A DNA stretch of 64,000 bases, taken from assembly GCF_049546785.1 (NCBI RefSeq), contig NZ_JBMWAN010000004.1, positions 517,426-581,425 of the forward strand, given 5' to 3'. Of the stretch, positions 26,347 to 34,692 are shown piece after piece; the stretch's first letter is position 1; each line of letters begins with the position of its first letter. A program made the position numbers and the translations under genes. The stretch is from Nitrospira_D sp035465795 (GTDB taxonomy: Bacteria > Nitrospirota > Nitrospiria > Nitrospirales > Nitrospiraceae). The notes under the pieces are model-generated. The model was not told where the DNA came from. It did no database searches and saw only the letters and a list, made by a program, of their open reading frames with translations.

Positions 26347-26502
26347 ATGTTTCGCCATCCCCATTACTTGGACATTCCCTGGGAGGTCCACTGGCAGCCG
26401 GAATCAGGAAAACACCACCGCCACCTTTGGTGGCTGATTGCGGCACTGGTGCTGTTGGCCATGTTTTTAATCGGGGTTGGGGTGACGAGCGGACTCGTCT
26501 AG
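26347..26502 (+). CDS. 51-residue single-span membrane peptide
   Basis: It starts at an ATG 6 bases after AAGGAGG and ends at TAG 26500-26502. The N-terminal 28 residues are His/Trp-rich (FRHPHYLDIPWEVHWQ, then KHHRHLWW) and may bind metal or sit at the membrane surface. Residues 29-48 form one hydrophobic span (LIAALVLLAMFLIGVGV). It lies 19 bases after hsp20, so it is very probably co-expressed. The family is not recognised. Confidence 0.7.
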   Translation: MFRHPHYLDIPWEVHWQPESGKHHRHLWWLIAALVLLAMFLIGVGVTSGLV

Positions 26503-26557
26503 CTGTTGCCGTCTGTTGAGTCCCTCAGGTTATGGAACCGGACGAACGAGGCATGTG

Positions 26558-27238
26558 GTGATCTTTCAGGACCGTGAAGAGGCAGGGCGCCGGCTCGCCG
26601 CCAAATTGCAGACATATCGCGCACATCCGGCGGGCGTGATTCTGGCGCTTCCGCGCGGGGGGGTCGCTGTCGCCTATGAGGTGAGTCTTGCCCTTCATCT
26701 GCCGCTCGATGTATTTATCACCCGCAAGATCGGCGCACCCGGGAATCCCGAGTATGCGCTGGGCGCGATCAGCGAAAGCGGAAACATCTATGTGAATCCC
26801 TATGCCATGGCCGAGTTTCGCCTGACCGATGACGACCTCACCGACCTCGCCGCCGTCCAGCGGCAGGAAATCAGACGCCGCCAGCAGCTGTACCGGCAAG
26901 GACGGCATCCGTTGCCGCTGAAGGACCGCGTCGTCATCGTCGTGGACGACGGGATCGCGACAGGAGCAACGTTTTTTGCATCGGTGGAAGCGATTCGCAA
27001 GCAGGCACCCAAGCGTCTCATCGCGGCCATACCCGTCGGCCCGCCTGATACGATCGAGAGGGCACGGGAGGTCGTCGATGAACTGGTCGTGCTGGCAACC
27101 CCGGAGCCGTTCTGGGCGGTGGGTAACCATTATGTGAATTTCGCGCAAGTCGAAGACCGCGAGGTCCTGCAATATTTGAATCTGGCCGATGAATCGTTTC
27201 GTGAGTGGACCGAACGGAGCCACTCTTCCCCCGCATAA
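26558..27238 (+). CDS. Phosphoribosyltransferase-domain protein
   Basis: 226 residues from a GTG at 26558 with GAGG six bases upstream; a TTG at 26516 would add 14 residues. The start reads VIFQDREEAGRRLAAKL, typical for stand-alone PRTase proteins of stress clusters. ILALPRGGVAVAYEV is followed by FITRKIGAPGNPEYALGAI and the PRPP-binding motif VVIVVDDGIATGATFFASV. The substrate base is unknown; type I PRTases of this group often lie next to hydrolase, Usp and Hsp20 genes. No fused hydrolase domain is present. Confidence 0.9.
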   Translation: MIFQDREEAGRRLAAKLQTYRAHPAGVILALPRGGVAVAYEVSLALHLPLDVFITRKIGAPGNPEYALGAISESGNIYVNPYAMAEFRLTDDDLTDLAAVQRQEIRRRQQLYRQGRHPLPLKDRVVIVVDDGIATGATFFASVEAIRKQAPKRLIAAIPVGPPDTIERAREVVDELVVLATPEPFWAVGNHYVNFAQVEDREVLQYLNLADESFREWTERSHSSPA

Positions 27239-27260
27239 ACAACAACGAAAAGGAGCATGC

Positions 27261-27761
27261 ATGGCCGCAAAAGCTAAAGCAACGGCAAGACAAGGGGTTC
27301 GACGGGATCGCAATCTGAAAGAGCACCGCCACGACTCATACAGACTGTTCGGGAAGCTGAAGGAACCGACCGTCTGCAGCGGATGCGGCGCCCTCTTCCA
27401 CAAGGGACGCTGGACCTGGGGGGCTGCTCCAAAAGGCGCGGCGACGACCACCTGTCCGGCCTGCCATCGCATGCACGACAAGTACCCCATGGGCCTGGTC
27501 ACCATCGCGGGCAGCTTCAAAGAGAAGCAGCACGAGCAGGTGATGGGGGTCATTCATAATGCGGCCGCGCAGGAGAAGAAAGAACATCCCCTGTCGCGCA
27601 TCATGGCAGTCGAACGGCGGCCGGAGGGGCTTGTGATCTCAACGACTGATACGCATCTGCCTCGCCGGATCGGCGAAGCGCTGAAACATGCCTATCGGGG
27701 TGAACTGGAATACCACTACGATCAGGAGGAAGAGTTCATACGCGTCAATTGGACACGCTGA
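27261..27761 (+). CDS. BCAM0308-family protein
   Basis: 166 residues; AAAAGGAG precedes the ATG. The basic N-terminus (RRDRNLKEHRHDSYRLFGKLKEP) is followed by a zinc ribbon: CSGCGALFHKGRW and CPACHRMHDKYPMG. The C-terminal half (SRIMAVERRPEGLVISTTDTHLPRRIGEALKHAYRGELEYHYDQEEEFIRVNW) looks like the KH-like part of Nmd3-type proteins. The family is named after a gene of the Burkholderia cenocepacia low-oxygen-activated locus; its biochemical role is unknown, though an RNA or ribosome link is plausible from the fold. It lies 22 bases after the PRTase gene. Confidence 0.88.
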   Translation: MAAKAKATARQGVRRDRNLKEHRHDSYRLFGKLKEPTVCSGCGALFHKGRWTWGAAPKGAATTTCPACHRMHDKYPMGLVTIAGSFKEKQHEQVMGVIHNAAAQEKKEHPLSRIMAVERRPEGLVISTTDTHLPRRIGEALKHAYRGELEYHYDQEEEFIRVNWTR

Positions 27762-27821
27762 GCTGAGCAGACCTGACGCATGAAGCATCGCGTATTTGTC
27801 GCCCTGTAACACGAGGACCTT

Positions 27822-28679
27822 ATGAAGATTGTGGTCGGCGTCGACTGGTCTGAGCAAGCCTTCGCCACTGTGCAGCAAATTCTCCACCTGTACCGGCCGT
27901 CGGAATTGACGCTGGTTCACGGAGTCGATCTCGGCGTCTTTGAATATCCGGTCGTCGCTCAGGCGGCCAACCTGCAGGGCTATGACGACTTCCGCAACGC
28001 GCTCGTTGACGCCGGCCGGCAGGTCTTGGCCCGCGCCGCCAACATGCTGCCCGGCGACTCCGATTCTCTCCGGCAAGTCAACGAGATCGGCAACCCGGCG
28101 GAAATCATCCTCAAGACCGCGGAAACGGTCGGCGCTGATCTCATCGCGGTGGGCGCGCGGGGGCAGAATCGCCTGGCGGAACTCGTCCTCGGCAGCGTCT
28201 CCCACCGGGTGCTGATGCACTCCACTCGTCCCACCCTCATCGTCAAGTCCGACGCCAAGCCTATCCAACGCGTGCTGGTCGCCGTCGAAGGGCGCGCGGA
28301 TGCGGATCGGATCAGGCAATGGCTGCTGGTCCATCCCTTCGTCAACCCGGTCGAGCTCCTGGTGCTGAGCGTCGTCGTGCCGCTCCGGCTGGCTGATCCG
28401 TACAGTCTGGTCGGATTCGAATCCTGGACAGATCGTGCCATGTCCTATGCGGAGGATCTCGTCAAAACCGTCGGGTCGGAGTTGATGGGCAGCCGGTATA
28501 GCATCGGCACGCGCGTCGTCACGGGAGAAGTCGCCGCAGCCGTGGCGGAGCAGGCTCAAGACATGGATCTTGTCGTGGTCGCCTCGCACGGGCGCAAAGG
28601 GCTTGAGCGCTTCCTGCTTGGCAGCACCTCCCATTCGATCGTCCACCGGGTGCATTGTCCTATTCTGGTCGTACGCTGA
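27822..28679 (+). CDS. Tandem-domain universal stress protein
   Basis: 285 residues made of two Usp domains (about 1-145 and 146-285). Each has the ATP-binding G-2x-G-9x-G(S) pattern: GARGQNRLAELVLGSVSHRVLMHS in the first and SHGRKGLERFLLGSTSHSIVHR in the second. The N-terminus MKIVVGVDWSEQAF is the usual Usp start. It acts in the cytosol under starvation, anoxia or redox stress. An AACACGAGG site precedes the ATG. It follows the BCAM0308-family gene by 60 bases and is followed within 12 bases by a cytochrome c gene, so the latter two form one transcript. Confidence 0.93.
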   Translation: MKIVVGVDWSEQAFATVQQILHLYRPSELTLVHGVDLGVFEYPVVAQAANLQGYDDFRNALVDAGRQVLARAANMLPGDSDSLRQVNEIGNPAEIILKTAETVGADLIAVGARGQNRLAELVLGSVSHRVLMHSTRPTLIVKSDAKPIQRVLVAVEGRADADRIRQWLLVHPFVNPVELLVLSVVVPLRLADPYSLVGFESWTDRAMSYAEDLVKTVGSELMGSRYSIGTRVVTGEVAAAVAEQAQDMDLVVVASHGRKGLERFLLGSTSHSIVHRVHCPILVVR

Positions 28680-28691
28680 AAGGAACCGAGC

Positions 28692-29051
28692 ATGAAAACG
28701 ATTTTGGCAACCATTGCGGTCCTGGTCTTCGTCGCCACGTCTTGGGTCTCGGCACAGGTCGTTCGCGGCAATCCCAAGGAAGGGCAAGCCGTCTACGAAA
28801 AGAACTGCCTCCGTTGCCACGGGGAGAAGTTGGACGGAAACGGGCCGGAGAGCCGGGATTTGATCGTGCGGCCGGCAAATCTACAGTCCTCAATCGTCCG
28901 CTCCAAGACCGATTGGGAATTGCTTGTGACGATCTCAAACGGGGTGCTGTTCAGCCCGATGCACGGCTTCCGGGGGAAATTGACCGACCAGCAGATGCTG
29001 GATGTGCTGTCGTACATCAGAGCCGTTTCACCGGCTGACATTGTCAGCTGA
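28692..29051 (+). CDS. Small periplasmic monohaem cytochrome c
   Basis: 119 residues. Signal peptide 1-21 (MKTILATIAVLVFVATSWVSAQ), then a class I cytochrome domain: haem site C39-LR-C42-H43 in AVYEKNCLRCHGEKLDGNG and a probable axial Met in FSPMHGF, ending in QQMLDVLSYIRAVSP. It is an electron carrier of unknown partner. AAAGGAA precedes the ATG, which lies 12 bases after the usp stop, an unusual pairing of an electron carrier with stress proteins. Confidence 0.93.
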   Translation: MKTILATIAVLVFVATSWVSAQVVRGNPKEGQAVYEKNCLRCHGEKLDGNGPESRDLIVRPANLQSSIVRSKTDWELLVTISNGVLFSPMHGFRGKLTDQQMLDVLSYIRAVSPADIVS

Positions 29052-29470
29052 CAGCAGTCCTGTCCCGTCAGCGCACAGGACTGCGGAGATTGGCCCCGCG
29101 ATTCGACCCGTCGCTTGCTCCGCGCCCCTTGTTCTTCCGCGTGAGCCGCCATCGGGGTGGGTCGCCGTCCACATGCTCGCCGGGAACTCGGACGTGCGGT
29201 AGCCACGGCGACCTCAGATCGCACGTCCCGGGTGAAACCAATCTCGACCGTGCGGAAGTACGACCGCCCCATGACGAGAACTGTGGTGATGGGATTGACG
29301 CAATTCTCCACTGCCCCCGGCTTGACCTGGCGACTTCTGCTACAGCACGGGCGAACGTTTAGCTCAGGATCGTTGCCCGGACTTCGGATTTGGGAGAAGT
29401 TTTGTCGCTTCCCGCCCAAGCCTCGATGGTCTATGCTTTGCAGAGCTCTCGTGCTGAGGGGGATTCGTCT
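29052..29470. other. Intergenic region before acetyl-CoA synthetase
   Basis: About 420 bases holding the terminator-like hairpin at the left end and presumably the promoter of the acetyl-CoA operon at the right. No gene or repeat recognised. Confidence 0.4.
29054..29084. terminator. Hairpin directly after the cytochrome c gene
   Basis: GCAGTCCTGT (29054-29063), an 11-base loop, then ACAGGACTGC (29075-29084): ten perfect pairs, beginning 3 bases after the stop codon. No T-run follows. It probably ends the stress cassette. Confidence 0.55.
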
Positions 29471-31234
29471 GTGCCTTGGACCACGATCATCAAATCCCGC
29501 CGGGAATGGGAAACTGTTCCGCACCTCTACGATTACGACACCATTCATTCCCATTTTTCATGGGATCAGGCCAGACAAGAATTGGATGGGCTGCCTGGGA
29601 ACCAGGGCCTCAACATCGCACACGAAGCCGTCGATCGTCATGCCAATGGCGCGCGGGCATCACACCTGGCCATCCGGTGGTTGGGGAAGAATGGGGCCGT
29701 CGAGGATTACTCCTACAGCCGGCTGAATGAGCTGACGAACCGGTTTGCCAACGTGCTTCAGCAGTTGGGCGTCGGCAAAGGCGATCGCGTATTCGTTCTG
29801 GCGGGACGCATCCCGGAGCTCTACATTGCCGCGCTGGGAACCTTCAAGAACCGCAGCGTGTTCTGTCCGCTATTTTCCGCCTTCGGCCCTGAGCCGATCC
29901 GGGCACGGCTCAATATCGGCCAGGCCAAAGTCCTCGTCACCACCACCTCGCTGTATCAACGAAAAGTAGCCGCAATCCGCGCGGCGATCCCGAGCCTTGA
30001 ACAGATCCTGCTCATCGGAGAGGACCAGCAGCCTGCCGCCATCCCTGACACACAGGAATGGCGCACGCTCATGCAGCAGGCCAGCCCGTCCTTTGCCATC
30101 GGGCCCACAGACCCGGAAGACATGGCGCTGCTCCACTTTACGAGCGGCACGACCGGCACACCCAAAGGCGCCATGCATGTCCATCAGGCAGTGGTCGCGC
30201 ACCACATGACCGGCAAGTACGGGCTGGATTTCCACAAGGATGACGTGTTCTGGTGCACGGCAGATCCCGGATGGGTCACCGGGACGTCGTATGGGATCAT
30301 CGCGCCCCTGACGAACGGCATTACCAGCATCGTGGACGAGGCGGACTTCGATGCCGAACGCTGGTACCGCATCCTGCAGGAAGAACGTGTGAACGTGTGG
30401 TACACAGCCCCCACCGCCATTCGCATGATGATGAAAGGGGGCGCGGAACTCGCCAGAAAATACGACCTCCGCCACCTCCGTTTTCTAGCGAGCGTGGGGG
30501 AGCCCCTCAATCCGGAAGCCGTCGTGTGGGGACAAGAGGCGTTCGGCCGGCCATTCCACGACAATTGGTGGCAGACGGAGACCGGCGGTATCATGATCGC
30601 CAATTATGCCGCCATGGACATTCGACCCGGTTCAATGGGCCGCCCGCTTCCCGGCATCGACGCGGCCATCGTCCACAAGACCGAGGATGGCCGGGTCGAG
30701 GTCGTCGAGAAGCCCGATGTCCAAGGCGAACTGGCCCTGCGGCCCGGATGGCCCTCGATGTTCCGCGGCTATTGGAATGAACCGGAACGGTACAAGAAAT
30801 GTTTCGCAGGCGGCTGGTACCTGACCGGCGACCTGGCCAGAAAGGACGGAGACGGTTACTTCTGGTTCGTCGGCAGAGCAGACGACGTGATCAAGACCTC
30901 CGGCCACCTGATCGGCCCGTTCGAGGTGGAGAGCGTCTTGATCGAACACAAGGCGGTAGCGGAGGCCGGCGTGATCGGGAAGCCGGATCCCGTCGCCATG
31001 GAGGTGGTCAAAGCCTTCGTGTCGCTCAAGGATGGCTATGAGCCCAGCGACGAGTTGCGTCGTGAATTGCTCGGTTTTGCGCGCGCGCGTCTTGGCGCCG
31101 CCGTGGCGCCAAAAGACATTGCGTTTCTCCCCTCCCTGCCCAAAACAAGGAGCGGGAAGATCATGCGGCGATTGCTCAAGGCCCGTGAACTGGGTTTGCC
31201 GGAAGGGGATACGTCGACGCTGGAATCAAACTAG
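29471..31234 (+). CDS. acsA: Acetyl-CoA synthetase, AMP-forming
   Basis: 587 residues from the GTG at 29471, chosen for GAGGGGG eight bases upstream; an ATG at 29426 and a TTG at 29390 are in frame but lack such a site. It converts acetate + ATP + CoA to acetyl-CoA + AMP + PPi. Core motifs are LLHFTSGTTGTPKGAMH (A3), WWQTETGG (A5), YLTGDLARKDGDGYFWFVGRADDVIKTSGHLIGPFEVE (A7-A8) and PKTRSGKIMRR (A10), whose Lys563 is the residue acetylated by Pat-type enzymes in other bacteria. The N-terminus is shorter than in classical Acs, as in the AcsA group of Bacillus. It leads a plus-strand operon with pyruvate dehydrogenase genes. Confidence 0.93.
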   Translation: MPWTTIIKSRREWETVPHLYDYDTIHSHFSWDQARQELDGLPGNQGLNIAHEAVDRHANGARASHLAIRWLGKNGAVEDYSYSRLNELTNRFANVLQQLGVGKGDRVFVLAGRIPELYIAALGTFKNRSVFCPLFSAFGPEPIRARLNIGQAKVLVTTTSLYQRKVAAIRAAIPSLEQILLIGEDQQPAAIPDTQEWRTLMQQASPSFAIGPTDPEDMALLHFTSGTTGTPKGAMHVHQAVVAHHMTGKYGLDFHKDDVFWCTADPGWVTGTSYGIIAPLTNGITSIVDEADFDAERWYRILQEERVNVWYTAPTAIRMMMKGGAELARKYDLRHLRFLASVGEPLNPEAVVWGQEAFGRPFHDNWWQTETGGIMIANYAAMDIRPGSMGRPLPGIDAAIVHKTEDGRVEVVEKPDVQGELALRPGWPSMFRGYWNEPERYKKCFAGGWYLTGDLARKDGDGYFWFVGRADDVIKTSGHLIGPFEVESVLIEHKAVAEAGVIGKPDPVAMEVVKAFVSLKDGYEPSDELRRELLGFARARLGAAVAPKDIAFLPSLPKTRSGKIMRRLLKARELGLPEGDTSTLESN

Positions 31235-31270
31235 GGGTGGGTATGAGGCAAGAGGGAATCGTGGGGCAAG

Positions 31271-32284
31271 ATGAAGAACGGCATTGATCGCGCTCACGGG
31301 TTGGAGTTGCTCCGCCAGATGCTCCGCATCAGACGGTTTGAGGAGAAGTGCGCGGAACTCTATAGCGGGGGCAAGATCCGCGGCTTCCTCCATCTCTACA
31401 TCGGTGAAGAAGCGGTCGCGGTCGGTGCCATTCCTTGTTTCACGCCGGAGGATGCGATCGTCGGCACCTACCGAGAGCACGGCCACGCGCTGATCAGGGG
31501 CACCCCGATGGGTCCGCTGATGGCGGAACTGTACGGGAAAGCGAACGGCTGCGCGCGGGGACGCGGCGGCTCCATGCACTTCTTCGACGCGGCGCGCCGC
31601 TTCTATGGAGGCCTGGCGATTGTCGGCGGAGGGCTGCCGGTCGCGGTCGGACTGGCGCTGGCGCAGAAGCTCACCCCCCCGCCTCCCCCCCTTAATAAGG
31701 GGGGGAACAAAGAGGGGGTGACCGCGTGCTTCTTCGGCGACGGCGCTGTAGCCGAAGGAGAGTTCCACGAGTCCCTCAATCTCGCCGCGCTCTGGAAACT
31801 CCCGGTGCTGTTCCTCTGCGAAAATAATCTCTATGCGATGGGAACGGCGATCGGACGGCACCAATCCCAGACCGACATCGCCCGCAAGGCCGACGCCTAT
31901 GCCATTCCCGCTGAAGCCGTGAACGGAATGGACGTCCTCGCGGTGGGAGCAGCCACGAGGAAAGCCGTCGATTTCGTTCGCGCGGGCCAGGGGCCCTATC
32001 TTCTTGAGTACCGCACCTACCGGTTTCGCGCCCACTCAATGTACGATGCGGAACTGTATCGGACGAAGGACGAGGTCGCCCAATGGAAACAGCGTGACCC
32101 TATCCCCCTCTTCCAGCAACGGCTCCGCGCCGAAGGGTACGTGAGCGATTCTGATCTCGACGATATGGAAACCGCCATCGCGGCGGAGATTGCAGAAGCC
32201 GTGTCGTTTGCCGAAAATGGCCCGTGGGAGCCGCTGGAAGATCTCACGAAGGACCTGTATACGCCGGCGAAGCCGGCAGGCTAG
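31271..32284 (+). CDS. pdhA: Pyruvate dehydrogenase E1 component, alpha subunit
   Basis: 337 residues. With E1 beta it decarboxylates pyruvate on thiamine diphosphate and passes acetyl to lipoyl-E2. Motifs are RFEEKCAELYSGGKIRGFLHLYIGEEAVAVG, YREHGHAL, GRGGSMHFFD, the ThDP site FFGDGAVAEGEFHESLNLAALWKLPVLFLCENN and YRFRAHSMYD. Just before the ThDP motif 17 extra codons come from a GC-rich palindrome (31671-31721), giving a Pro-rich insert where other E1 alphas have a short loop. The gene is 37 bases after acsA. Acetoin dehydrogenase alpha is an alternative substrate assignment. Confidence 0.92.
   Translation: MKNGIDRAHGLELLRQMLRIRRFEEKCAELYSGGKIRGFLHLYIGEEAVAVGAIPCFTPEDAIVGTYREHGHALIRGTPMGPLMAELYGKANGCARGRGGSMHFFDAARRFYGGLAIVGGGLPVAVGLALAQKLTPPPPPLNKGGNKEGVTACFFGDGAVAEGEFHESLNLAALWKLPVLFLCENNLYAMGTAIGRHQSQTDIARKADAYAIPAEAVNGMDVLAVGAATRKAVDFVRAGQGPYLLEYRTYRFRAHSMYDAELYRTKDEVAQWKQRDPIPLFQQRLRAEGYVSDSDLDDMETAIAAEIAEAVSFAENGPWEPLEDLTKDLYTPAKPAG
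31671..31721. repeat. GC-rich palindrome inserted in frame in pdhA
   Basis: Seven C, TTAATAA, seven G (31685-31705) forms a 10-bp stem around one base. Outer arms TCACCCCC (31671-31678) and GGGGGTGA (31714-31721) also pair. Total 51 bases, 17 codons, so the frame is kept. Similar CCCCCTTAATAAGGGGG palindromes are known as REP-like repeats in other bacteria. Confidence 0.75.
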
Positions 32285-32289
32285 AGGTA

Positions 32290-32347
32290 CGAGGCGAGAG
32301 GCCTATGGGCGGATTCCTTTCACACCCCTCGCCCCTGGCCTCTGGCC
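32290..32347. repeat. GC-rich inverted repeat between pdhA and pdhB
   Basis: The left arm GAGGCGAGAGGCC and the right arm CCCCTCGCCCCTGGCCTCTG flank a core of about 20 bases. They are the same arms as in the P-ATPase and E2 genes. The element fills nearly all of the 75-base spacer, so it may affect expression of pdhB relative to pdhA. Confidence 0.6.
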
Positions 32348-32359
32348 AAGAGGGACTTG

Positions 32360-33337
32360 ATGACCAAGATGACCTATCGAGAAGCAGTACGAACTGGATT
32401 GCGTGAGGCACTCCAGAGCGACCCGCGCGTGTTTCTGATGGGCGAGGACGTCGGCAAATACGGCGGGACCTATGCGTGCAGCAAGGGGTTGCTCGATGAA
32501 TTCGGGCCGGAGCGCATCAGGGATACGCCCCTCTCCGAAAGCACGTTCGTCGGCGCCGGCATTGGAGCCGCTCTGGGGGGCATGAGACCGATCGTCGAAG
32601 TGATGACGGTGAATTTCAGCCTGCTGGCCCTCGATCAGATCGTCAACAATGCGGCCACGATCCGCCATATGTCCGGGGGACAGTTCAGTATTCCCCTCGT
32701 CGTCCGGATGGCCACCGGCGCAGGCCGGCAGGTAGCCGCTCAACATTCGCATAGTCTTGAGGGCTGGTATGCCCACATCCCCGGCATCACCGTGCTCGCG
32801 CCGGCTACCGTCACGGATGCCCGAGGCATGCTGCTCGCGGCCCTCCACGAACCGGACCCTGTCTTTATCTTCGAGCATGCGTACTTATATCCGCTCGAAG
32901 GAGAACTCGAGGACCATCCTCTCCCGGTCGATCTGACCCGGGCGGCAATCCGGCGAGCCGGGACAGACATCTCGCTGATCACCTTCGGGGGCTCTCTCTG
33001 GAAAGCGCTCGAAGCGGCGGATCACCTCGCCCAGGAGGGCATCTCGGCAGAGGTCGTCGATCTTCGAATACTCCGGCCCCTTGATATCTCGACGGTCCGG
33101 ACCTCCGTGCGCAAAACGCACCGCGCGGTCGTGATCGACGAAGGGTGGCGCACCGGCAGTTTTGCCGCCGAAGTATCCGCACAGATCATGGAGGGCGCGT
33201 TTTACGATCTGGATGGCCCGGTCGCCCGGGTCTGCAGCGTCGAGGTGCCGATCCCCTATCCAAAACACCTGGAAGAGGCGGCACTGCCCCAGCCGGAGAA
33301 AATTGTCCGGGCGGTCCGTAGTCTTATGGGACGGTAA
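32360..33337 (+). CDS. pdhB: Pyruvate dehydrogenase E1 component, beta subunit
   Basis: 325 residues. The ATG at 32360 follows AGAGGGAC; the TTG directly before it is less likely. Motifs are MTYREAVRTGLREALQSDPRVFLMGEDVGKYGG, DTPLSESTFVGAGIGAALGGMRPIVE, PLVVRMATGAG, HSHSLEGWYAHIPGI, DARGMLLAALHEPDPVFIFEH and the C-terminal domain with VVDLRILRPLDI and VVIDEGWRTGSFAAEV. It forms the a2b2 E1 with the alpha subunit and contributes the ThDP activation Glu. Its gene is followed by E2. Confidence 0.94.
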   Translation: MTKMTYREAVRTGLREALQSDPRVFLMGEDVGKYGGTYACSKGLLDEFGPERIRDTPLSESTFVGAGIGAALGGMRPIVEVMTVNFSLLALDQIVNNAATIRHMSGGQFSIPLVVRMATGAGRQVAAQHSHSLEGWYAHIPGITVLAPATVTDARGMLLAALHEPDPVFIFEHAYLYPLEGELEDHPLPVDLTRAAIRRAGTDISLITFGGSLWKALEAADHLAQEGISAEVVDLRILRPLDISTVRTSVRKTHRAVVIDEGWRTGSFAAEVSAQIMEGAFYDLDGPVARVCSVEVPIPYPKHLEEAALPQPEKIVRAVRSLMGR

Positions 33338-33441
33338 GAGAACCGTCTTTTTTGTTCGCTGTCTCGTCGTACGTCATTCGCATTTCGGATGTGATCTGAA
33401 ACGATTGACGCGTGACGGATGACGGTTCACGAGGTTCAAAG

Positions 33442-34692
33442 ATGGCTGAGTTTGTGATGCCGACCCTCGGCTCAGACATGACCGAAGGAACGCTCATCGA
33501 ATGGAAAAAGAAGGCGGGTGATCGGGTGAGCAAGGGTGAGATCATCGCGGAAGTGGATACCGAGAAGGCCGCGATCGAGATTGAATCCTTCCACACAGGG
33601 ATCATCGAACAACTGCTCGCGAAACCCGGCGAGACTATTCCCGTGGGCAAGGTCATGGCAATCATCCGGGAAGAGGGGGCTCACGCTCAACCTGTCGCGC
33701 AAGCCCCCGCACCCGCGCCTCCCGTGCAGACAACCCCGCCGAAGGCAACGGTGTCATCGCGCTCTCCTGCACCTCCGCCGATTGCGGCACCGGTGACAGA
33801 ACCGGGACGGCTGCGCATCTCGCCTGCGGCGCGAACGCTCTCCGGTGAATTAGGCGTGGATCCTGTTTTTGTTCAAGGCACGGGTCCGGACGGCGCCATC
33901 ACCCGCGACGACATTCTGCGCGTCGCGGAGGCTCGTGGCCAGAGGCCCGGGGCAGGAGGTGAAGAAACGATCCCGCCGCTCGCCCCTCGCCCCTCACCTC
34001 TTGCCGCTTCCACAGAAACCGGCGATCGCCAGGCCAGGATGCGACAGACCATAGCAGCGGCGATGGCACGATCGAAGCGGGAGATCCCTCATTACTATCT
34101 GAGCACCACTATCGACATGGGCCGGGCTCTGACGTGGCTCAAAGAAGAAAACCTTAAACGGCCGGTGACGGATCGGCTGTTATCCGCCGTCTTGCTTATG
34201 AAAGCCGTGGCCCTGGCGCTGCGGGAAGTGCCGGAGTTGAACGCGCTGTGGAAAGACAATGCCGCCATTCAGAGCCCCGACATCCACGTCGGTGTGGCAG
34301 TGTCCCTCCGGCAGGGAGGCCTCGTCGCGCCGGCCATTCACCACACGGACAAGCGCAGCCTCGGTGAACTCATGAACAACTTCCATGATGTCGTGAAGCG
34401 GGCCCGTGCGGGAACCTTGCGGAGTTCGGAATTATCCGATCCCACCATCACGGTCACCAGTCTCGGCGAGCAGGGCGTGGACACCGTGTTCGGCGTCATC
34501 TATCCGCCGCAGGTCGCCCTGGTCGGTTTCGGAAAAGTTGCGGAGCGGCCCTGGGTTGTCGATGGACAGGTGGTTTCGAGGCCGGTCGTGACCGCAAGCC
34601 TGTCCGCGGATCATCGCGTGACCGACGGCCACCGCGGCGGAGTCTTTCTTTCAATCGTCGATCGTTTATTGCAGGAGCCCGGGCAGCTATGA
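33442..34692 (+). CDS. pdhC: Dihydrolipoamide acyltransferase (E2) of the pyruvate dehydrogenase complex
   Basis: 416 residues from the ATG at 33442 (GAGG upstream). One lipoyl domain spans 1-75 (MPTLGSDMTEGTLIEWKKKAGDRV; lipoyl Lys42 in DTEKAA). A Pro/Ala linker and a peripheral-subunit-binding domain (RISPAARTLSGELGVDP) follow. A second linker containing PPLAPRPSPLAAS is encoded by a repeat. The catalytic domain from about 200 ends with the active site DHRVTDG. It transfers acetyl from E1 to CoA. No E3 (lipoamide dehydrogenase) gene lies in this cluster, so E3 must come from elsewhere. Its stop overlaps the start of the acyl carrier protein gene by four bases. Confidence 0.93.
   Translation: MAEFVMPTLGSDMTEGTLIEWKKKAGDRVSKGEIIAEVDTEKAAIEIESFHTGIIEQLLAKPGETIPVGKVMAIIREEGAHAQPVAQAPAPAPPVQTTPPKATVSSRSPAPPPIAAPVTEPGRLRISPAARTLSGELGVDPVFVQGTGPDGAITRDDILRVAEARGQRPGAGGEETIPPLAPRPSPLAASTETGDRQARMRQTIAAAMARSKREIPHYYLSTTIDMGRALTWLKEENLKRPVTDRLLSAVLLMKAVALALREVPELNALWKDNAAIQSPDIHVGVAVSLRQGGLVAPAIHHTDKRSLGELMNNFHDVVKRARAGTLRSSELSDPTITVTSLGEQGVDTVFGVIYPPQVALVGFGKVAERPWVVDGQVVSRPVVTASLSADHRVTDGHRGGVFLSIVDRLLQEPGQL
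33936..34006. repeat. GC-rich inverted repeat inside the E2 gene linker
   Basis: The left arm GGCCAGAGGCCCGGGGCAGG and the right arm GCTCGCCCCTCGCCCCTCAC and on to TTGCC are imperfect inverted copies. It codes for the Pro/Arg linker after the subunit-binding domain without breaking the frame. Third copy of the family found at 4555 and 32290. Confidence 0.55.

Noticed and set aside
31671..31721. Possible transcription terminator inside pdhA
   Set aside because: The palindrome lies within an intact gene and the downstream genes follow closely, so a repeat insertion is more likely than a terminator.
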